DNA from: Enterococcus hermanniensis
Lineage (GTDB): Bacteria; Bacillota; Bacilli; Lactobacillales; Enterococcaceae
Length of the DNA: 47,306 bases
Reading direction: 5' to 3'
Assembly: GCF_001885945.1 (NCBI RefSeq)
Contig: NZ_JXKQ01000012.1
Coordinates: forward strand, 1 to 47,306
Part shown: one piece after another, positions 1 through 7,303 of the stretch
How positions within the stretch are numbered: position 1 is the first letter of the stretch
Layout of the letters: every line of letters begins with the position of its first letter
Translations under genes and position numbers: made by a program
Notes under the pieces: generated by a model
Database searches by the model: none
Seen by the model: the letters and a program-made list of their open reading frames with translations, nothing else
What the model was told of the DNA's origin: nothing

Positions 1-45
1 TATCAAAAAGTAGTTGCACTTCCGTTCCTGTATCTGCTTATCCAT
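1..45 (-). CDS. possible 5' end of a gene running off the left edge
   Basis: On the minus strand an ATG at 45 opens a frame with no stop up to the edge (15 codons, beginning MDKQIQERK). A purine-rich AAAAGAAG lies immediately upstream, closer than a good ribosome site. A plus-strand frame is also open from the edge to a stop near 69, so even the strand is not certain. Too short to name. Confidence 0.25.
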   Translation of the reverse strand, partial: MDKQIQERKCNYFLI

Positions 46-51
46 CTTCTT

Positions 52-258
52 TTAACTAAACTTTTTTAAAACGTCTTGCTCTGGGACGTGTGTATAGGAA
101 CACTCGCGTTCTTCCACAAAAATATTATATGAATGATATCCATTATTGGAAGCATGAGCAAAATTAGCAAGTTCGATCACACCCGTTAAGATATCATTCG
201 CAACTTTAAATTGCACATTATCATTTAACGAAAATTTCGCAGGTGGCATATATCCCAT
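52..258 (-). CDS. small conserved-type hypothetical protein
   Basis: I do not recognise this 68-residue protein. It is soluble, with no signal peptide or membrane segment. The pattern (hydrophilic start, then VQFKVANDILTGVIELA, then YHSYNIFVEE) suggests a small beta-rich fold, like the SH3-like small proteins common in Firmicutes, but that is inference. ATG 258 is preferred because AGGA lies 10 nt upstream; a GTG at 267 would sit almost on that ribosome site. It lies downstream of the cystine-type ABC genes but beyond their terminator, so it is probably transcribed separately. Confidence 0.55.
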   Translation of the reverse strand: MGYMPPAKFSLNDNVQFKVANDILTGVIELANFAHASNNGYHSYNIFVEERECSYTHVPEQDVLKKFS

Positions 259-407
259 AGCAAACACATCCTATCTAAACTTATTTTTTTAATCAGTAGA
301 AAGTTGAATTAATTCTATATTCTACTCTAAAGCGTTAATAAATCAAGTAAAAAGAACAGTTATTAGTTATTCAATCAGGAATCACTTTTATGTTTTTTTG
401 TTATATG

Positions 408-440
408 AAAAAAGGATTCATCGCTTTAAGATAAATCCTT
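408..440 (-). terminator. intrinsic terminator after the ABC permease
   Basis: Inverted repeat AAGGATT (412-418) / AATCCTT (434-440), followed on the minus strand by a run of T. It ends the permease/binding-protein transcript. Confidence 0.75.
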
Positions 441-447
441 CCTTTTA

Positions 448-1107
448 TTAACGATACTTCTGCTGGAAATAGTGTTCTAAACGTCTTTGAAAATGCCCGA
501 TTCCAATACAGAGCAGCCAATAAATCAATGCTACTAAAATATACATTGATAGATAGTCAAACGTTCGGCCGCCAATAATTTTAGCCTTTTGAAAAATATC
601 AGGCACCGTGATCATCGCCGCCAGCGACGTCCCTTTTACTAAATCCATCGCTACATTACTTAACGCAGGAACTGAAATCCGTAAGGCCTGCGGTAAAATA
701 ATATAACGCATCGTTGGAAAAAAATGATTGCCTAATGCGTAGGCAGCATCCCATTGACCAACACTGACACCCGCGATTGATCCTCGGTAAATTTCCCCAA
801 TAAACGCACTACTAGTCAAACTAAAACAAATGACTGCTGCTACAACGGCATTCAACTGATAAGGTAGACCAAAATAGAGTAAAAACAATAATACCAGCGC
901 TGGTGTGCCTCGTAGAAAGGATAGGTAAAAACGGACGAACCACTGAACTGGCGGTATTGGGAGATAATTTAAAATAGTCATCACTATTCCTAAGAAATTC
1001 CCCAAAAGGAACGCTAGCAAACTGATTCCGATCGTATATCCTAAACCACTCAATAAAAACGGAATAGAATCGATCATCAATGAAAAATCAAGCGTTGGTA
1101 TATACAT
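448..1107 (-). CDS. amino-acid ABC transporter permease, cystine (TcyB) type
   Basis: Membrane permease of a polar amino acid ABC importer (HisM/GlnP family), 219 residues, the usual length. It has about five hydrophobic segments. The cytoplasmic EAA loop that docks the ATPase is visible at about 105-143 (EIYRGSIAGVSVGQWDAAYALG ending in LPQALR). The stretch AKIIGGRTFDYLSMYILVAL near 175-195 is the pattern I associate with cystine permeases (TcyB/TcyL), so cystine is the likely substrate, though this is inferred. Its ATG shares one base with the stop of the binding-protein gene (TAATG), so translation is coupled. No ATPase gene follows. Confidence 0.85.
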   Translation of the reverse strand: MYIPTLDFSLMIDSIPFLLSGLGYTIGISLLAFLLGNFLGIVMTILNYLPIPPVQWFVRFYLSFLRGTPALVLLFLLYFGLPYQLNAVVAAVICFSLTSSAFIGEIYRGSIAGVSVGQWDAAYALGNHFFPTMRYIILPQALRISVPALSNVAMDLVKGTSLAAMITVPDIFQKAKIIGGRTFDYLSMYILVALIYWLLCIGIGHFQRRLEHYFQQKYR

Positions 1108-1943
1108 TAGTCTGCTGAAACTTTCTCACTGATTTCTTGTTTCGGCTTGACAGAGACGTTCGTACCAAAATATTTTTCTGAAATTTCTTTTAATGTTCCC
1201 TCTTTTTTAAGTTCAGCTAATGCACCATCTATTTTTTCTTTTAATGCCTGATTCTTTTTATCGAATAAAAAACCGGTAGAATTCGCATTAAAATAAACAT
1301 CCTCCAAAATTTTGACTGGAATATCTGGCAATGCACCAATGGACATTTTTTGTAAATAGTAATCATTCAAAATCACATCTGTCCGGCCATTTGCTACGTC
1401 TGTTAGGTACTGATCATTGGTTGCGTTATCATAAGTGACTGCTTTAGCACCATATTTTTCGGCAATCTTCATATAACTCGTATTCGGTTCACCCGCGGCT
1501 TTTTTACCTTTTAAATCCTCTAATGACCGTATGCCAGAATCATCGCTTTTTCTAACAATCATACTATCAAAAGAATATTTGATCGGTGAGGATAATGAAA
1601 ACTTCTTACTCCGTTCTTTTGACATGCCAAAATCATTCGCTGCAAAATCGGCTTCTCCACGATTTACCGCGGTCACTTGACCATCGACATTGTATTCTTT
1701 AAATTTGATGTTTAAATCCAATTTTTTGGCAACTGCTTTTGCTACATCGACATCATAACCCACTAATTTATTATTATCATTATAGTAAGAAGATGGAAAC
1801 AATGTTCCCGACGTTGCTACTGTCAATTCCTTTTTATCTTCTACTTTGTTCCAACTGTGATCACTCGTTGATTGTGCGTTCCCACAAGCAGTTAATACCA
1901 GACCCACTGTTACCAATGCCAAGCATACCCACCATTTTTTCAA
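1107..1943 (-). CDS. amino-acid (cystine-type) ABC transporter substrate-binding lipoprotein
   Basis: Solute-binding lipoprotein of 278 residues that feeds the adjacent permease. The N-terminus is a lipoprotein signal with lipobox LTAC (Cys20), so it is tethered to the outer face of the membrane. The rest is the periplasmic-binding-protein type 2 (SBP_bac_3) fold: LVGYDVDVAKAVAKKL, EADFAANDFGMSKERS, the GKKAAGEPNTSYMK hinge region and a C-terminal LKKEGTLKEISEKYFG. The start is TTG, supported by AGAGGAAG upstream. First gene of a two-gene operon. Cystine specificity rests on the partner permease and general resemblance only. Confidence 0.85.
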   Translation of the reverse strand: MKKWWVCLALVTVGLVLTACGNAQSTSDHSWNKVEDKKELTVATSGTLFPSSYYNDNNKLVGYDVDVAKAVAKKLDLNIKFKEYNVDGQVTAVNRGEADFAANDFGMSKERSKKFSLSSPIKYSFDSMIVRKSDDSGIRSLEDLKGKKAAGEPNTSYMKIAEKYGAKAVTYDNATNDQYLTDVANGRTDVILNDYYLQKMSIGALPDIPVKILEDVYFNANSTGFLFDKKNQALKEKIDGALAELKKEGTLKEISEKYFGTNVSVKPKQEISEKVSAD

Positions 1944-1989
1944 TCGTTCTTCCTCTTTTCATTGACTAAAATTTCTTTGTTACTAGCTC

Positions 1990-2045
1990 TTTATAGCATA
2001 TTAAAAACGGTTACTGATAGAAAGTTGCTTATGAAAAACAGTCAA
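1990..2045 (-). promoter_or_regulatory. candidate promoters for the cystine-type ABC operon
   Basis: Two possibilities on the minus strand: TTGACT (2040-2045), 17 nt spacer, TTCTAT (2017-2022); or an extended -10 TGCTATAAA (1990-1998) nearer the gene. Sequence match only. Confidence 0.4.
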
Positions 2046-2096
2046 TAATACAGAGGATAATCCTAAACAAGTGTAATAGAACAAACTATAAATAAA

Positions 2097-2129
2097 AAAA
2101 CACGTCGAATATTTTTCGACATGTTTTTT
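2097..2129 (-). terminator. intrinsic terminator after lactate oxidase
   Basis: Stem AACATGTCGAA / TTCGACGTGTT with a T run on the minus strand. An A run on the other side would let it work in both directions. Confidence 0.75.
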
Positions 2130-2137
2130 CGTTCTTG

Positions 2138-3241
2138 CTATAGATATTGATTATTTTTTAAAGTGATTTTTTTAATATCTTCTATTGTCTGAGTTCCTGC
2201 TAATTGCATGACCATTTCTAATTCTTTTTTGAAGAACTCAAAGACTTGTTGTACCCCCGTTGCTCCACCTAAAGCCAAGCCATAAATAACTGGGCGACCA
2301 ATCGCAACTAAATCTGCACCAGAAGCCAAAGCTTTGAATACGTGTTGTCCCCGTCGTACACCACTATCGAAAACAATCGGTGCACGCCCGGCAACTGCTT
2401 GCGCTACATATTGCAAAGAATCAAAGGCAGCCGGTCCACCATCCAACTGACGACCACCATGATTTGAGACCCAAATTCCTGAAGCACCAGAGCCAAGAGA
2501 ACGTTCCACGTCTTCTTCTGATTGAACGCCTTTAACATATACAGGAAGTTCAGAATATTTAGCTATAAATTCAACATCTTTGGGACTTAATTTTTGTTTT
2601 GAGGAACCGTAAACAGCATCCATTGTTTGTCCAATACCCGATTGATATGCTTGAACAATCGGCATCGCTAATGGAAACGTGAAGCCATTGCGTCGATCTG
2701 TTTCACGATTGCCACCGACAGTTGCGTCTGCTGTCAAAACGATGGCTTTCGCTCCGTTTCGTTTGGCCAAAGCTAAAATATCTCGATTGATCCCGTTGTC
2801 TTTACTCATATAAAATTGAAACCATTGAGGTGCTTCCGCTCCGCCAGCTTCACGAATTTCTTCTAGAGTACATGAAGCATAGGAACTTGCTGTATAAATT
2901 GTTCCAAAGCGAGACACGCCTTTTGCTGATGCTCGCTCTGCTGCGATATTAGCTAAACCATGAGCCGCAACTGGTGCCATAATGATCGGTGCCGATAAAG
3001 AATCACCAAAAAACTCCGTTGTTGTATCCGGTAGTTCAACCTCTCGTAATACATGTGGAATAATCAGCTTGTGATTAAAAGCCCTTTCATTTTCTTTGTA
3101 GGTAAAAATATCTCCTGCCCCACTACTAATATATCCGTACCCACCTCTAGGTATGACTTCTTTTGCTGCTTCTTCTAAATCATACGTATTGATAAAATCG
3201 ATCATACCTTCAGCTGTACTTGCTTGATATATTTTTTCCAT
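2138..3241 (-). CDS. lctO: lactate oxidase / FMN-dependent alpha-hydroxy-acid oxidase
   Basis: Cytoplasmic flavoenzyme oxidising L-lactate to pyruvate with oxygen, releasing hydrogen peroxide. The full family pattern is present: YISSGAGD, MAPVAAHGLA (FMN), YTASSYAS, QFYMSKD, TADATVGGNRETDRRNGF, VKGVQ, the active-site SNHGGRQLDGG (catalytic His about 261, substrate Arg about 264) and DSGVRRGQHVFKALASGA with the phosphate site. Length 367 matches the family. An in-frame TTG at 3259 would add six residues, but ATG 3241 has AAGGTAGGG six bases upstream and is the better start. Single-gene unit with its own promoter, a cre site and a terminator. Lactate oxidase versus another 2-hydroxy-acid oxidase cannot be fully settled by eye, but the fit to lactate oxidase is close. 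Confidence 0.9.
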   Translation of the reverse strand: MEKIYQASTAEGMIDFINTYDLEEAAKEVIPRGGYGYISSGAGDIFTYKENERAFNHKLIIPHVLREVELPDTTTEFFGDSLSAPIIMAPVAAHGLANIAAERASAKGVSRFGTIYTASSYASCTLEEIREAGGAEAPQWFQFYMSKDNGINRDILALAKRNGAKAIVLTADATVGGNRETDRRNGFTFPLAMPIVQAYQSGIGQTMDAVYGSSKQKLSPKDVEFIAKYSELPVYVKGVQSEEDVERSLGSGASGIWVSNHGGRQLDGGPAAFDSLQYVAQAVAGRAPIVFDSGVRRGQHVFKALASGADLVAIGRPVIYGLALGGATGVQQVFEFFKKELEMVMQLAGTQTIEDIKKITLKNNQYL

Positions 3242-3261
3242 TAAAATCCCTACCTTCAAAT

Positions 3262-3276
3262 TGATAACGTTTACAA
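3262..3276 (-). promoter_or_regulatory. cre site (CcpA operator) of lctO
   Basis: Minus-strand TTGTAAACGTTATCA matches the catabolite-responsive element consensus WTGNNARCGNWWWCA at every position. It lies between the candidate -10 and the ribosome site, where CcpA binding should repress when preferred sugars are present. Regulation is inferred from the match. Confidence 0.75.
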
Positions 3277-3280
3277 CATT

Positions 3281-3309
3281 ATGTTACGCTACCAGTTCTT
3301 TTGAGACAA
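3281..3309 (-). promoter_or_regulatory. candidate lctO promoter
   Basis: Minus-strand TTGTCT (3304-3309), 17 nt spacer, TAACAT (3281-3286). Transcription would begin at the edge of the cre site. Confidence 0.5.
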
Positions 3310-3369
3310 ACGATTTGTTTATGGATACTATTTGTGCAATAACAATCTAAATAATTAATTATTTTGACT

Positions 3370-3411
3370 AAAAAAGCAGATAAAAAAGTATCGCTACTTT
3401 TCTATCTGCTT
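3370..3411 (-). terminator. intrinsic terminator of the ireB-ruvX-yrzB operon
   Basis: Stem AAGCAGATA / TATCTGCTT with an inner AAAAGTA / TACTTTT pairing and a T tract on the minus strand. Confidence 0.8.
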
Positions 3412-3423
3412 CTTCCAAAATTA

Positions 3424-3735
3424 TTACTCTTCTTCTTCAGTCATGAATGTATTGAATACTTCTTCAATCATATCCCATTCAGCATCTGTTTCGATTTGTT
3501 GTAATTCGCCTTCACTGCCGTCTTCATTTTCAACGTAAGCATAAGCTTGTAATTCTACATCTTCATCTTCAGGTGCTCCTGCTGGATAAAGTAAAACATA
3601 ATTACGGTTGAATTCTTCTTGACCATCGATCGTCAAAAGAATTTCATAAAGGGTTTCATTTCCTTCATCATCTACTAAAGTAATTAATTCATGTTCGTGA
3701 TCATGGTCATGATCATGTGTGTGTTCGTGTGCCAT
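3424..3735 (-). CDS. yrzB: DUF1292 (YrzB family) protein with His-rich N-terminus
   Basis: Small acidic cytoplasmic protein of 103 residues. Function unknown; the DUF1292 family is a conserved partner of ireB and ruvX in Firmicutes. The core [19 protein letters not shown] and the later YVLLYPAG and [12 protein letters not shown] segments fit the family. The first 16 residues are unusual: [16 protein letters not shown] has a histidine at every second position (3 to 15), a possible metal-binding tail. The C-terminus is very acidic. Last gene of the operon, 17 nt after ruvX, with a good ribosome site. Confidence 0.85.
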   Translation of the reverse strand: MAHEHTHDHDHDHEHELITLVDDEGNETLYEILLTIDGQEEFNRNYVLLYPAGAPEDEDVELQAYAYVENEDGSEGELQQIETDAEWDMIEEVFNTFMTEEEE

Positions 3736-3752
3736 ATTGTCATTCCTCTTTT

Positions 3753-4184
3753 CTAAAATTTGCTGCTTGTACGGTCAAGGTAATTTTGCAAAATCATGAC
3801 TGCGGCAAGCTTGTCTATTACTTTTTTACGTTTTGACCGTGAAACATCTGCCTGTTCGACTAACATTCGTTCTGCCTGAACGGTAGTCAAACGCTCGTCT
3901 TGGAATTCAACAGGCAAACCAAAAAGTTCTTTGATTTGTTCCGCATAGGCCATTGAGGCTTCTGCACGCGGGCCAATCGTATTATTCATATTTTTAGGAA
4001 GGCCTACTACAAATTTAGTAACTTTGTATTCTTTGACCAATTCACCTAAGCGATCAAAGCCAAACTCTTCATTAGCCTCATCGATTCGAATGATTTCTAC
4101 TCCTTGTGCGGTCCAGCCAAAAGGATCACTGACTGCGATACCTACTGTTTTTGAACCCACATCTAATCCCATCACTCGTATCAA
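3753..4184 (-). CDS. ruvX: putative pre-16S rRNA nuclease / Holliday junction resolvase-like protein
   Basis: YqgF/RuvX family, 143 residues, RNase H fold. Members have been linked to Holliday junction resolution and to maturation of the 16S rRNA 5' end. Visible motifs: [16 protein letters not shown] (first catalytic Asp, about residue 8), [20 protein letters not shown] (Glu/Arg patch) and [14 protein letters not shown] at the end. The start is a TTG that overlaps the ireB stop by 4 nt (TTGA), so it is coupled to ireB translation; an internal ATG four codons later is possible. Confidence 0.9.
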   Translation of the reverse strand: MIRVMGLDVGSKTVGIAVSDPFGWTAQGVEIIRIDEANEEFGFDRLGELVKEYKVTKFVVGLPKNMNNTIGPRAEASMAYAEQIKELFGLPVEFQDERLTTVQAERMLVEQADVSRSKRKKVIDKLAAVMILQNYLDRTSSKF

Positions 4185-4447
4185 ACGTTAATACCATGAT
4201 CTTTAAGATAGTATTTCACTAAAACTTCCATTACTTCATCCCGTTCGTGACGACGGATCAAGTTTCTGGCATCTTGATAACGAGGAATATAGGCAGGATC
4301 GCCTGATAATAAATAGCCGACGATTTGGTTGATCGGGTTGTAGCCTTTTTCAGCTAATGCATTGTAAACGATCGTCAATGTCTCACTGATCTCTCTTTTA
4401 TGGTTATCATCAAAATCAAAACGGACTGTTTCATCTGTGTATCCCAT
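4181..4447 (-). CDS. ireB: IreB family regulatory phosphoprotein (UPF0297)
   Basis: Cytoplasmic protein of 88 residues, matching the IreB family along its whole length ([54 protein letters not shown]). In E. faecalis IreB is a small substrate of the PASTA kinase IreK, phosphorylated at Thr4 and Thr7, and modulates cephalosporin resistance. Both threonines are here (MGYTDET). First gene of ireB-ruvX-yrzB. The alaS gene often found upstream is absent; a divergent tspO lies there instead. Confidence 0.93.
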   Translation of the reverse strand: MGYTDETVRFDFDDNHKREISETLTIVYNALAEKGYNPINQIVGYLLSGDPAYIPRYQDARNLIRRHERDEVMEVLVKYYLKDHGINV

Positions 4448-4478
4448 TTTCTCACACCTCTCTTTGAAAGTATCAACA

Positions 4479-4484
4479 ATTATA
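4479..4484 (-). promoter_or_regulatory. candidate -10 box for the ireB operon
   Basis: Minus-strand TATAAT about 32 nt upstream of the ireB start; the -35 region is poor. Confidence 0.4.
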
Positions 4485-4629
4485 TTTTACTAAAAGAAAA
4501 CAAAACTTACAAATCTGGCAAGCTCTTAAATCGTTGACTTAACAAAATCTTCCGAATTATTATAACATGATTTCACTTAAATTCGTATTTTTATTAAGCA
4601 TCTTTTTTTCTTTTAGTCAAAAAGCTCGA

Positions 4630-4635
4630 TATACT
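4630..4635 (+). promoter_or_regulatory. candidate -10 box for tspO
   Basis: TATACT about 24 nt before the ATG, followed by a strong AAAGGAGG ribosome site at 4643-4650. No convincing -35. Confidence 0.35.
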
Positions 4636-4658
4636 TTAACTAAAAGGAGGACAGCATT

Positions 4659-5126
4659 ATGTTAAAAAGATTTTTTACACTGCTTGCCTGTGTAATCGGA
4701 GTTGAGTTAGTTGGATCGATTTCTGGCTTTTTTGCCGGTGATATTCCCGCAGTCTACGCACAACTAAACAAACCATTGTTTTCGCCACCAGGAAGTTTGG
4801 TTGGAACTGTTTGGATCATTCTGTATGCTTTGATTGGGCTAGCCTTATTTTTAGTGATCGATAGCAAGGAAAGACGCAGTAAAACATTCGCTTATTTTCT
4901 TTTTGCGATTCAACTAGTTTTAAATTTTATTTGGAGTATTATTTTCTTTGGTGCTTCTCACTTTTGGATTGCTTCATTCATCAGTCTCTTTTTACTTATT
5001 TCCATTTTGTTCAGTATCCGTGAGTTTCGCATGATCTCAAAAGTGGCTGCGGTTTGTTTCATTCCTTACCTTGTATGGGTTGCTTTTGCAACGTACCTAT
5101 CTTTTGGATTAGCCATTCTAAATTAA
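4659..5126 (+). CDS. TspO/MBR family membrane protein
   Basis: Integral membrane protein of 155 residues with five hydrophobic helices, the TspO (peripheral benzodiazepine receptor) layout. Conserved points seen: LNKPLFSPPGSLVGTVWIIL after helix 1, QLVLNFIWSIIFFG in the third/fourth helices and PYLVWVAFATYLSFGLAILN at the end. Bacterial relatives bind porphyrins and affect stress responses; the role in this organism is unknown. Monocistronic, with its own terminator. Confidence 0.9.
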   Translation: MLKRFFTLLACVIGVELVGSISGFFAGDIPAVYAQLNKPLFSPPGSLVGTVWIILYALIGLALFLVIDSKERRSKTFAYFLFAIQLVLNFIWSIIFFGASHFWIASFISLFLLISILFSIREFRMISKVAAVCFIPYLVWVAFATYLSFGLAILN

Positions 5127-5132
5127 ACTTTA

Positions 5133-5162
5133 AGCCATCAGAATTTTTCTGAGGGCTTTTTT
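5133..5162 (+). terminator. intrinsic terminator of tspO
   Basis: Stem AGCCATCAGAA / TTCTGAGGGCT (one mismatch) then six T. Confidence 0.75.
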
Positions 5163-5165
5163 AAT

Positions 5166-5199
5166 AAAAAAACTCTTGAGGATTTCCTCAAGAGTTTTT
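5166..5199 (-). terminator. intrinsic terminator of glnRA (bidirectional)
   Basis: Perfect stem AACTCTTGAGGA / TCCTCAAGAGTT with a 2-nt loop, flanked by A and T runs. It serves glnA on the minus strand and backs up the tspO terminator. Confidence 0.85.
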
Positions 5200-5208
5200 G
5201 CGATTAGA

Positions 5209-6549
5209 TTAGTATAATTCTAAATATTGATCTCGTTCCCACTCAGAAACTGTTTGACGGAAGGCTGCCCATTCCATACGTTTTGCTTCGTTGAAGTTTG
5301 TATAGATATGTGTGCCTAAAGCATCAACCATGATTTGATCTTCACGTAATGCTTTGATCGCATTGTGGATCGTTGAAGGTAAATCATAGATTTCTGCTTC
5401 TTTACGTTCTTCTTCTGTCATCACATAGATATTGCGGTCAACTGCTGCTGGAGGTGTTAAGTCATTACGGATACCATCTAGACCAGCTTCAATCAATACA
5501 GCCATTACTAAATATGGATTTGCAGCTGGGTCAACAGAGCGTAATTCTAAACGCGTAGATAATCCACGAGATTCAGGGACACGAATCAATGGTGAACGAT
5601 TACGTCCACTCCAAGCAACATAAACAGGTGCTTCAAAACCAGGAACTAGACGTTTGTAAGAGTTAACGATTGGATTACATACTGCCGTGTATGCGCGTGC
5701 GTGTTTCAATAAACCTGCTAAGAATTGATATGCAGTTTTACTTAATTTCATTGGGCCATCTTCATCGTAGAATACATTGCCTTCATCATTGAATAAAGAC
5801 ATATTGCAGTGCATCCCTGAACCATTGATTCCATAAAGTGGTTTAGGCATAAATGTCGCATGCAAACCGTGTTTGCGAGCAATTGTTTTAACGACTAATT
5901 TGAATGTTTGGATATTATCACAAGCTTCGATAGCATCTGCATATTTAAAGTCGATTTCATGTTGTCCAGGTGCTACTTCATGGTGAGAAGCTTCCACTTC
6001 AAAGCCTAGACTTTCTAATTCTAGAACGATATCACGACGACAATTTTCACCTAAATCAGTTGGTGCAAAATCGAAATATCCGCCTTTGTCGTTCAAGTCT
6101 AATGTTGGACTGCCATTTTCGTCCATTTTGAATAAGAAGAACTCTGGCTCTGGTCCTAAGTTGAATGATTTGAAACCAAATTCTTCCATTCCTTTTAAGA
6201 CACGTTTTAAGTTTCCGCGAGGATCGCCAGCAAAAGGTTTTCCATCTGGTCCATAAATATCACAAATTAAACGACCAACTTTTCCATGTTCACTTTCCCA
6301 AGGGAAAACCATCCAAGTTGTTAAATCTGGATATAAGTACATATCGCTTTCTTCAATACGTACAAAACCTTCAATTGAAGAACCGTCAAACATCATTTTG
6401 TTGTCTAATACTTTTTGCATTTGACTAACTGGTACTTCAACATTTTTGATTGTTCCCATAATATCGGTAAACATCAAACGTAAAAAGCGGACGTTCTCTT
6501 CTTCGACTATTCGTTTAATATCTTCTTTGCTTAGATCTCTTTTCGGCAT
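5209..6549 (-). CDS. glnA: type I glutamine synthetase
   Basis: Dodecameric cytoplasmic enzyme making glutamine from glutamate, ammonia and ATP. Length 446 is that of the GSI-alpha form of Firmicutes. Signatures: [20 protein letters not shown] (N-terminal beta-grasp, residues about 54-73), [34 protein letters not shown] (ATP/glutamate site), then [20 protein letters not shown] and [21 protein letters not shown]. The tail ERDQYLELY is typical. Second gene of glnRA; in Bacillus feedback-inhibited GlnA also controls GlnR activity. Confidence 0.97.
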   Translation of the reverse strand: MPKRDLSKEDIKRIVEEENVRFLRLMFTDIMGTIKNVEVPVSQMQKVLDNKMMFDGSSIEGFVRIEESDMYLYPDLTTWMVFPWESEHGKVGRLICDIYGPDGKPFAGDPRGNLKRVLKGMEEFGFKSFNLGPEPEFFLFKMDENGSPTLDLNDKGGYFDFAPTDLGENCRRDIVLELESLGFEVEASHHEVAPGQHEIDFKYADAIEACDNIQTFKLVVKTIARKHGLHATFMPKPLYGINGSGMHCNMSLFNDEGNVFYDEDGPMKLSKTAYQFLAGLLKHARAYTAVCNPIVNSYKRLVPGFEAPVYVAWSGRNRSPLIRVPESRGLSTRLELRSVDPAANPYLVMAVLIEAGLDGIRNDLTPPAAVDRNIYVMTEEERKEAEIYDLPSTIHNAIKALREDQIMVDALGTHIYTNFNEAKRMEWAAFRQTVSEWERDQYLELY

Positions 6550-6597
6550 AACTATCTAATCCTTCCTCGCACTTCATTTTTTATATTCCACAATCAC

Positions 6598-6978
6598 TTA
6601 CAGCTTTGGACCTTGTGACTGATATGGATGTTGTTGTTGTAACCCACCTTGTGTCAACATTTCATCATAAAAAATACGACGAACATCTTTGTCGGTCAAT
6701 GGGGGTTTTTCTTTGGCAGCTTTTACTTCTTCTTGACGCATCTGATAGACATGTTTGATTCCTGCCATATTAAGCCCATCAGATAGATAGTCCTTAATTT
6801 CCAGCAAAACATCAATATCATTTAGAGAATACATCCTACGGTTTCCCTCGCTTCGTTCGGGATGGATCAATTCTTGCTCCTCATAGTACCGAATCTGCCG
6901 TGCAGTCAAATCAGTCAACTTCATAACTGTACCAATTGGAAAAACAGCAAGTGAACGACGCAATTCTTTTTCCCGCAT
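6598..6978 (-). CDS. glnR: nitrogen-metabolism repressor GlnR (MerR family)
   Basis: DNA-binding repressor of glnRA and other nitrogen genes, active when glutamine is plentiful. The winged-helix MerR domain covers about residues 10-80 (FPIGTVMKLTDLTARQIRYYEEQELIHPER in pieces; NRRMYSLNDID), followed by a regulatory tail ending HPYQSQGPKL. An in-frame ATG at 7071 would add 31 unrelated residues. ATG 6978 is chosen because MREKELRR is the known family start and GAGGAGGAAA lies just before it. The 126-residue length agrees. Autoregulation is supported by the GlnR box upstream. Confidence 0.94.
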   Translation of the reverse strand: MREKELRRSLAVFPIGTVMKLTDLTARQIRYYEEQELIHPERSEGNRRMYSLNDIDVLLEIKDYLSDGLNMAGIKHVYQMRQEEVKAAKEKPPLTDKDVRRIFYDEMLTQGGLQQQHPYQSQGPKL

Positions 6979-7002
6979 AACATTTTCCTCCTCACTGTTG
7001 AT

Positions 7003-7035
7003 GATGTAGTTAATTTGATATAAAAAAACTACATC
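7003..7035 (-). other. hairpin in the glnR leader
   Basis: Arms GATGTAGTT and AACTACATC separated by 15 nt, ending about 25 nt before the glnR start, close to the ribosome site. No U tract follows, so it is not a terminator. Could be a second protein-binding site or an mRNA structure; function unknown. Confidence 0.4.
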
Positions 7036-7163
7036 TGATGCTCTTGCTCGATACCTTTGATTAACAGTCATTAGCTAATCATCAGTCTCAGAAATCAATA
7101 TTCATTTGATTTTTTATAAAGAGAAACACTGTCTTTCACAACATTTATTTTTATGTTGAAAAA

Positions 7164-7192
7164 AGAATACCACCCGATAGACCAATCGTCAA
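7164..7192 (-). promoter_or_regulatory. glnRA promoter
   Basis: Minus-strand TTGACG (7187-7192), exactly 17 nt, TATTCT (7164-7169). It implies a leader of about 180 nt. Confidence 0.65.
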
Positions 7193-7198
7193 GAGCTA

Positions 7199-7217
7199 AT
7201 GTTATATTTTCTTACAT
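7199..7217 (-). promoter_or_regulatory. GlnR operator
   Basis: ATGTTA-N7-TTACAT is a perfect inverted repeat matching the GlnR/TnrA consensus TGTNA-N7-TNACA. It lies directly upstream of the glnRA -35, so autorepression is expected. Confidence 0.8.
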
Positions 7218-7263
7218 CAAATTCAAAAAAGTTCGTTTTTACTTTAAAAAATTTTTTTGACAA

Positions 7264-7302
7264 AAAAATAAAAGACCAAAGTCACGATGACTTTGGTCTT
7301 TT
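7264..7302 (-). terminator. intrinsic terminator of the ugpQ-miaA-hflX-ynbB operon
   Basis: Perfect 14-bp stem AAAGACCAAAGTCA / TGACTTTGGTCTTT with a 3-nt loop and T run on the minus strand. It separates this operon from glnRA. Confidence 0.88.
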
Positions 7303-7303
7303 A

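Noticed and set aside
6979-7071. Extended N-terminus for GlnR
   Set aside because: The added residues do not match the family, and the strong ribosome site and family start lie at 6978.
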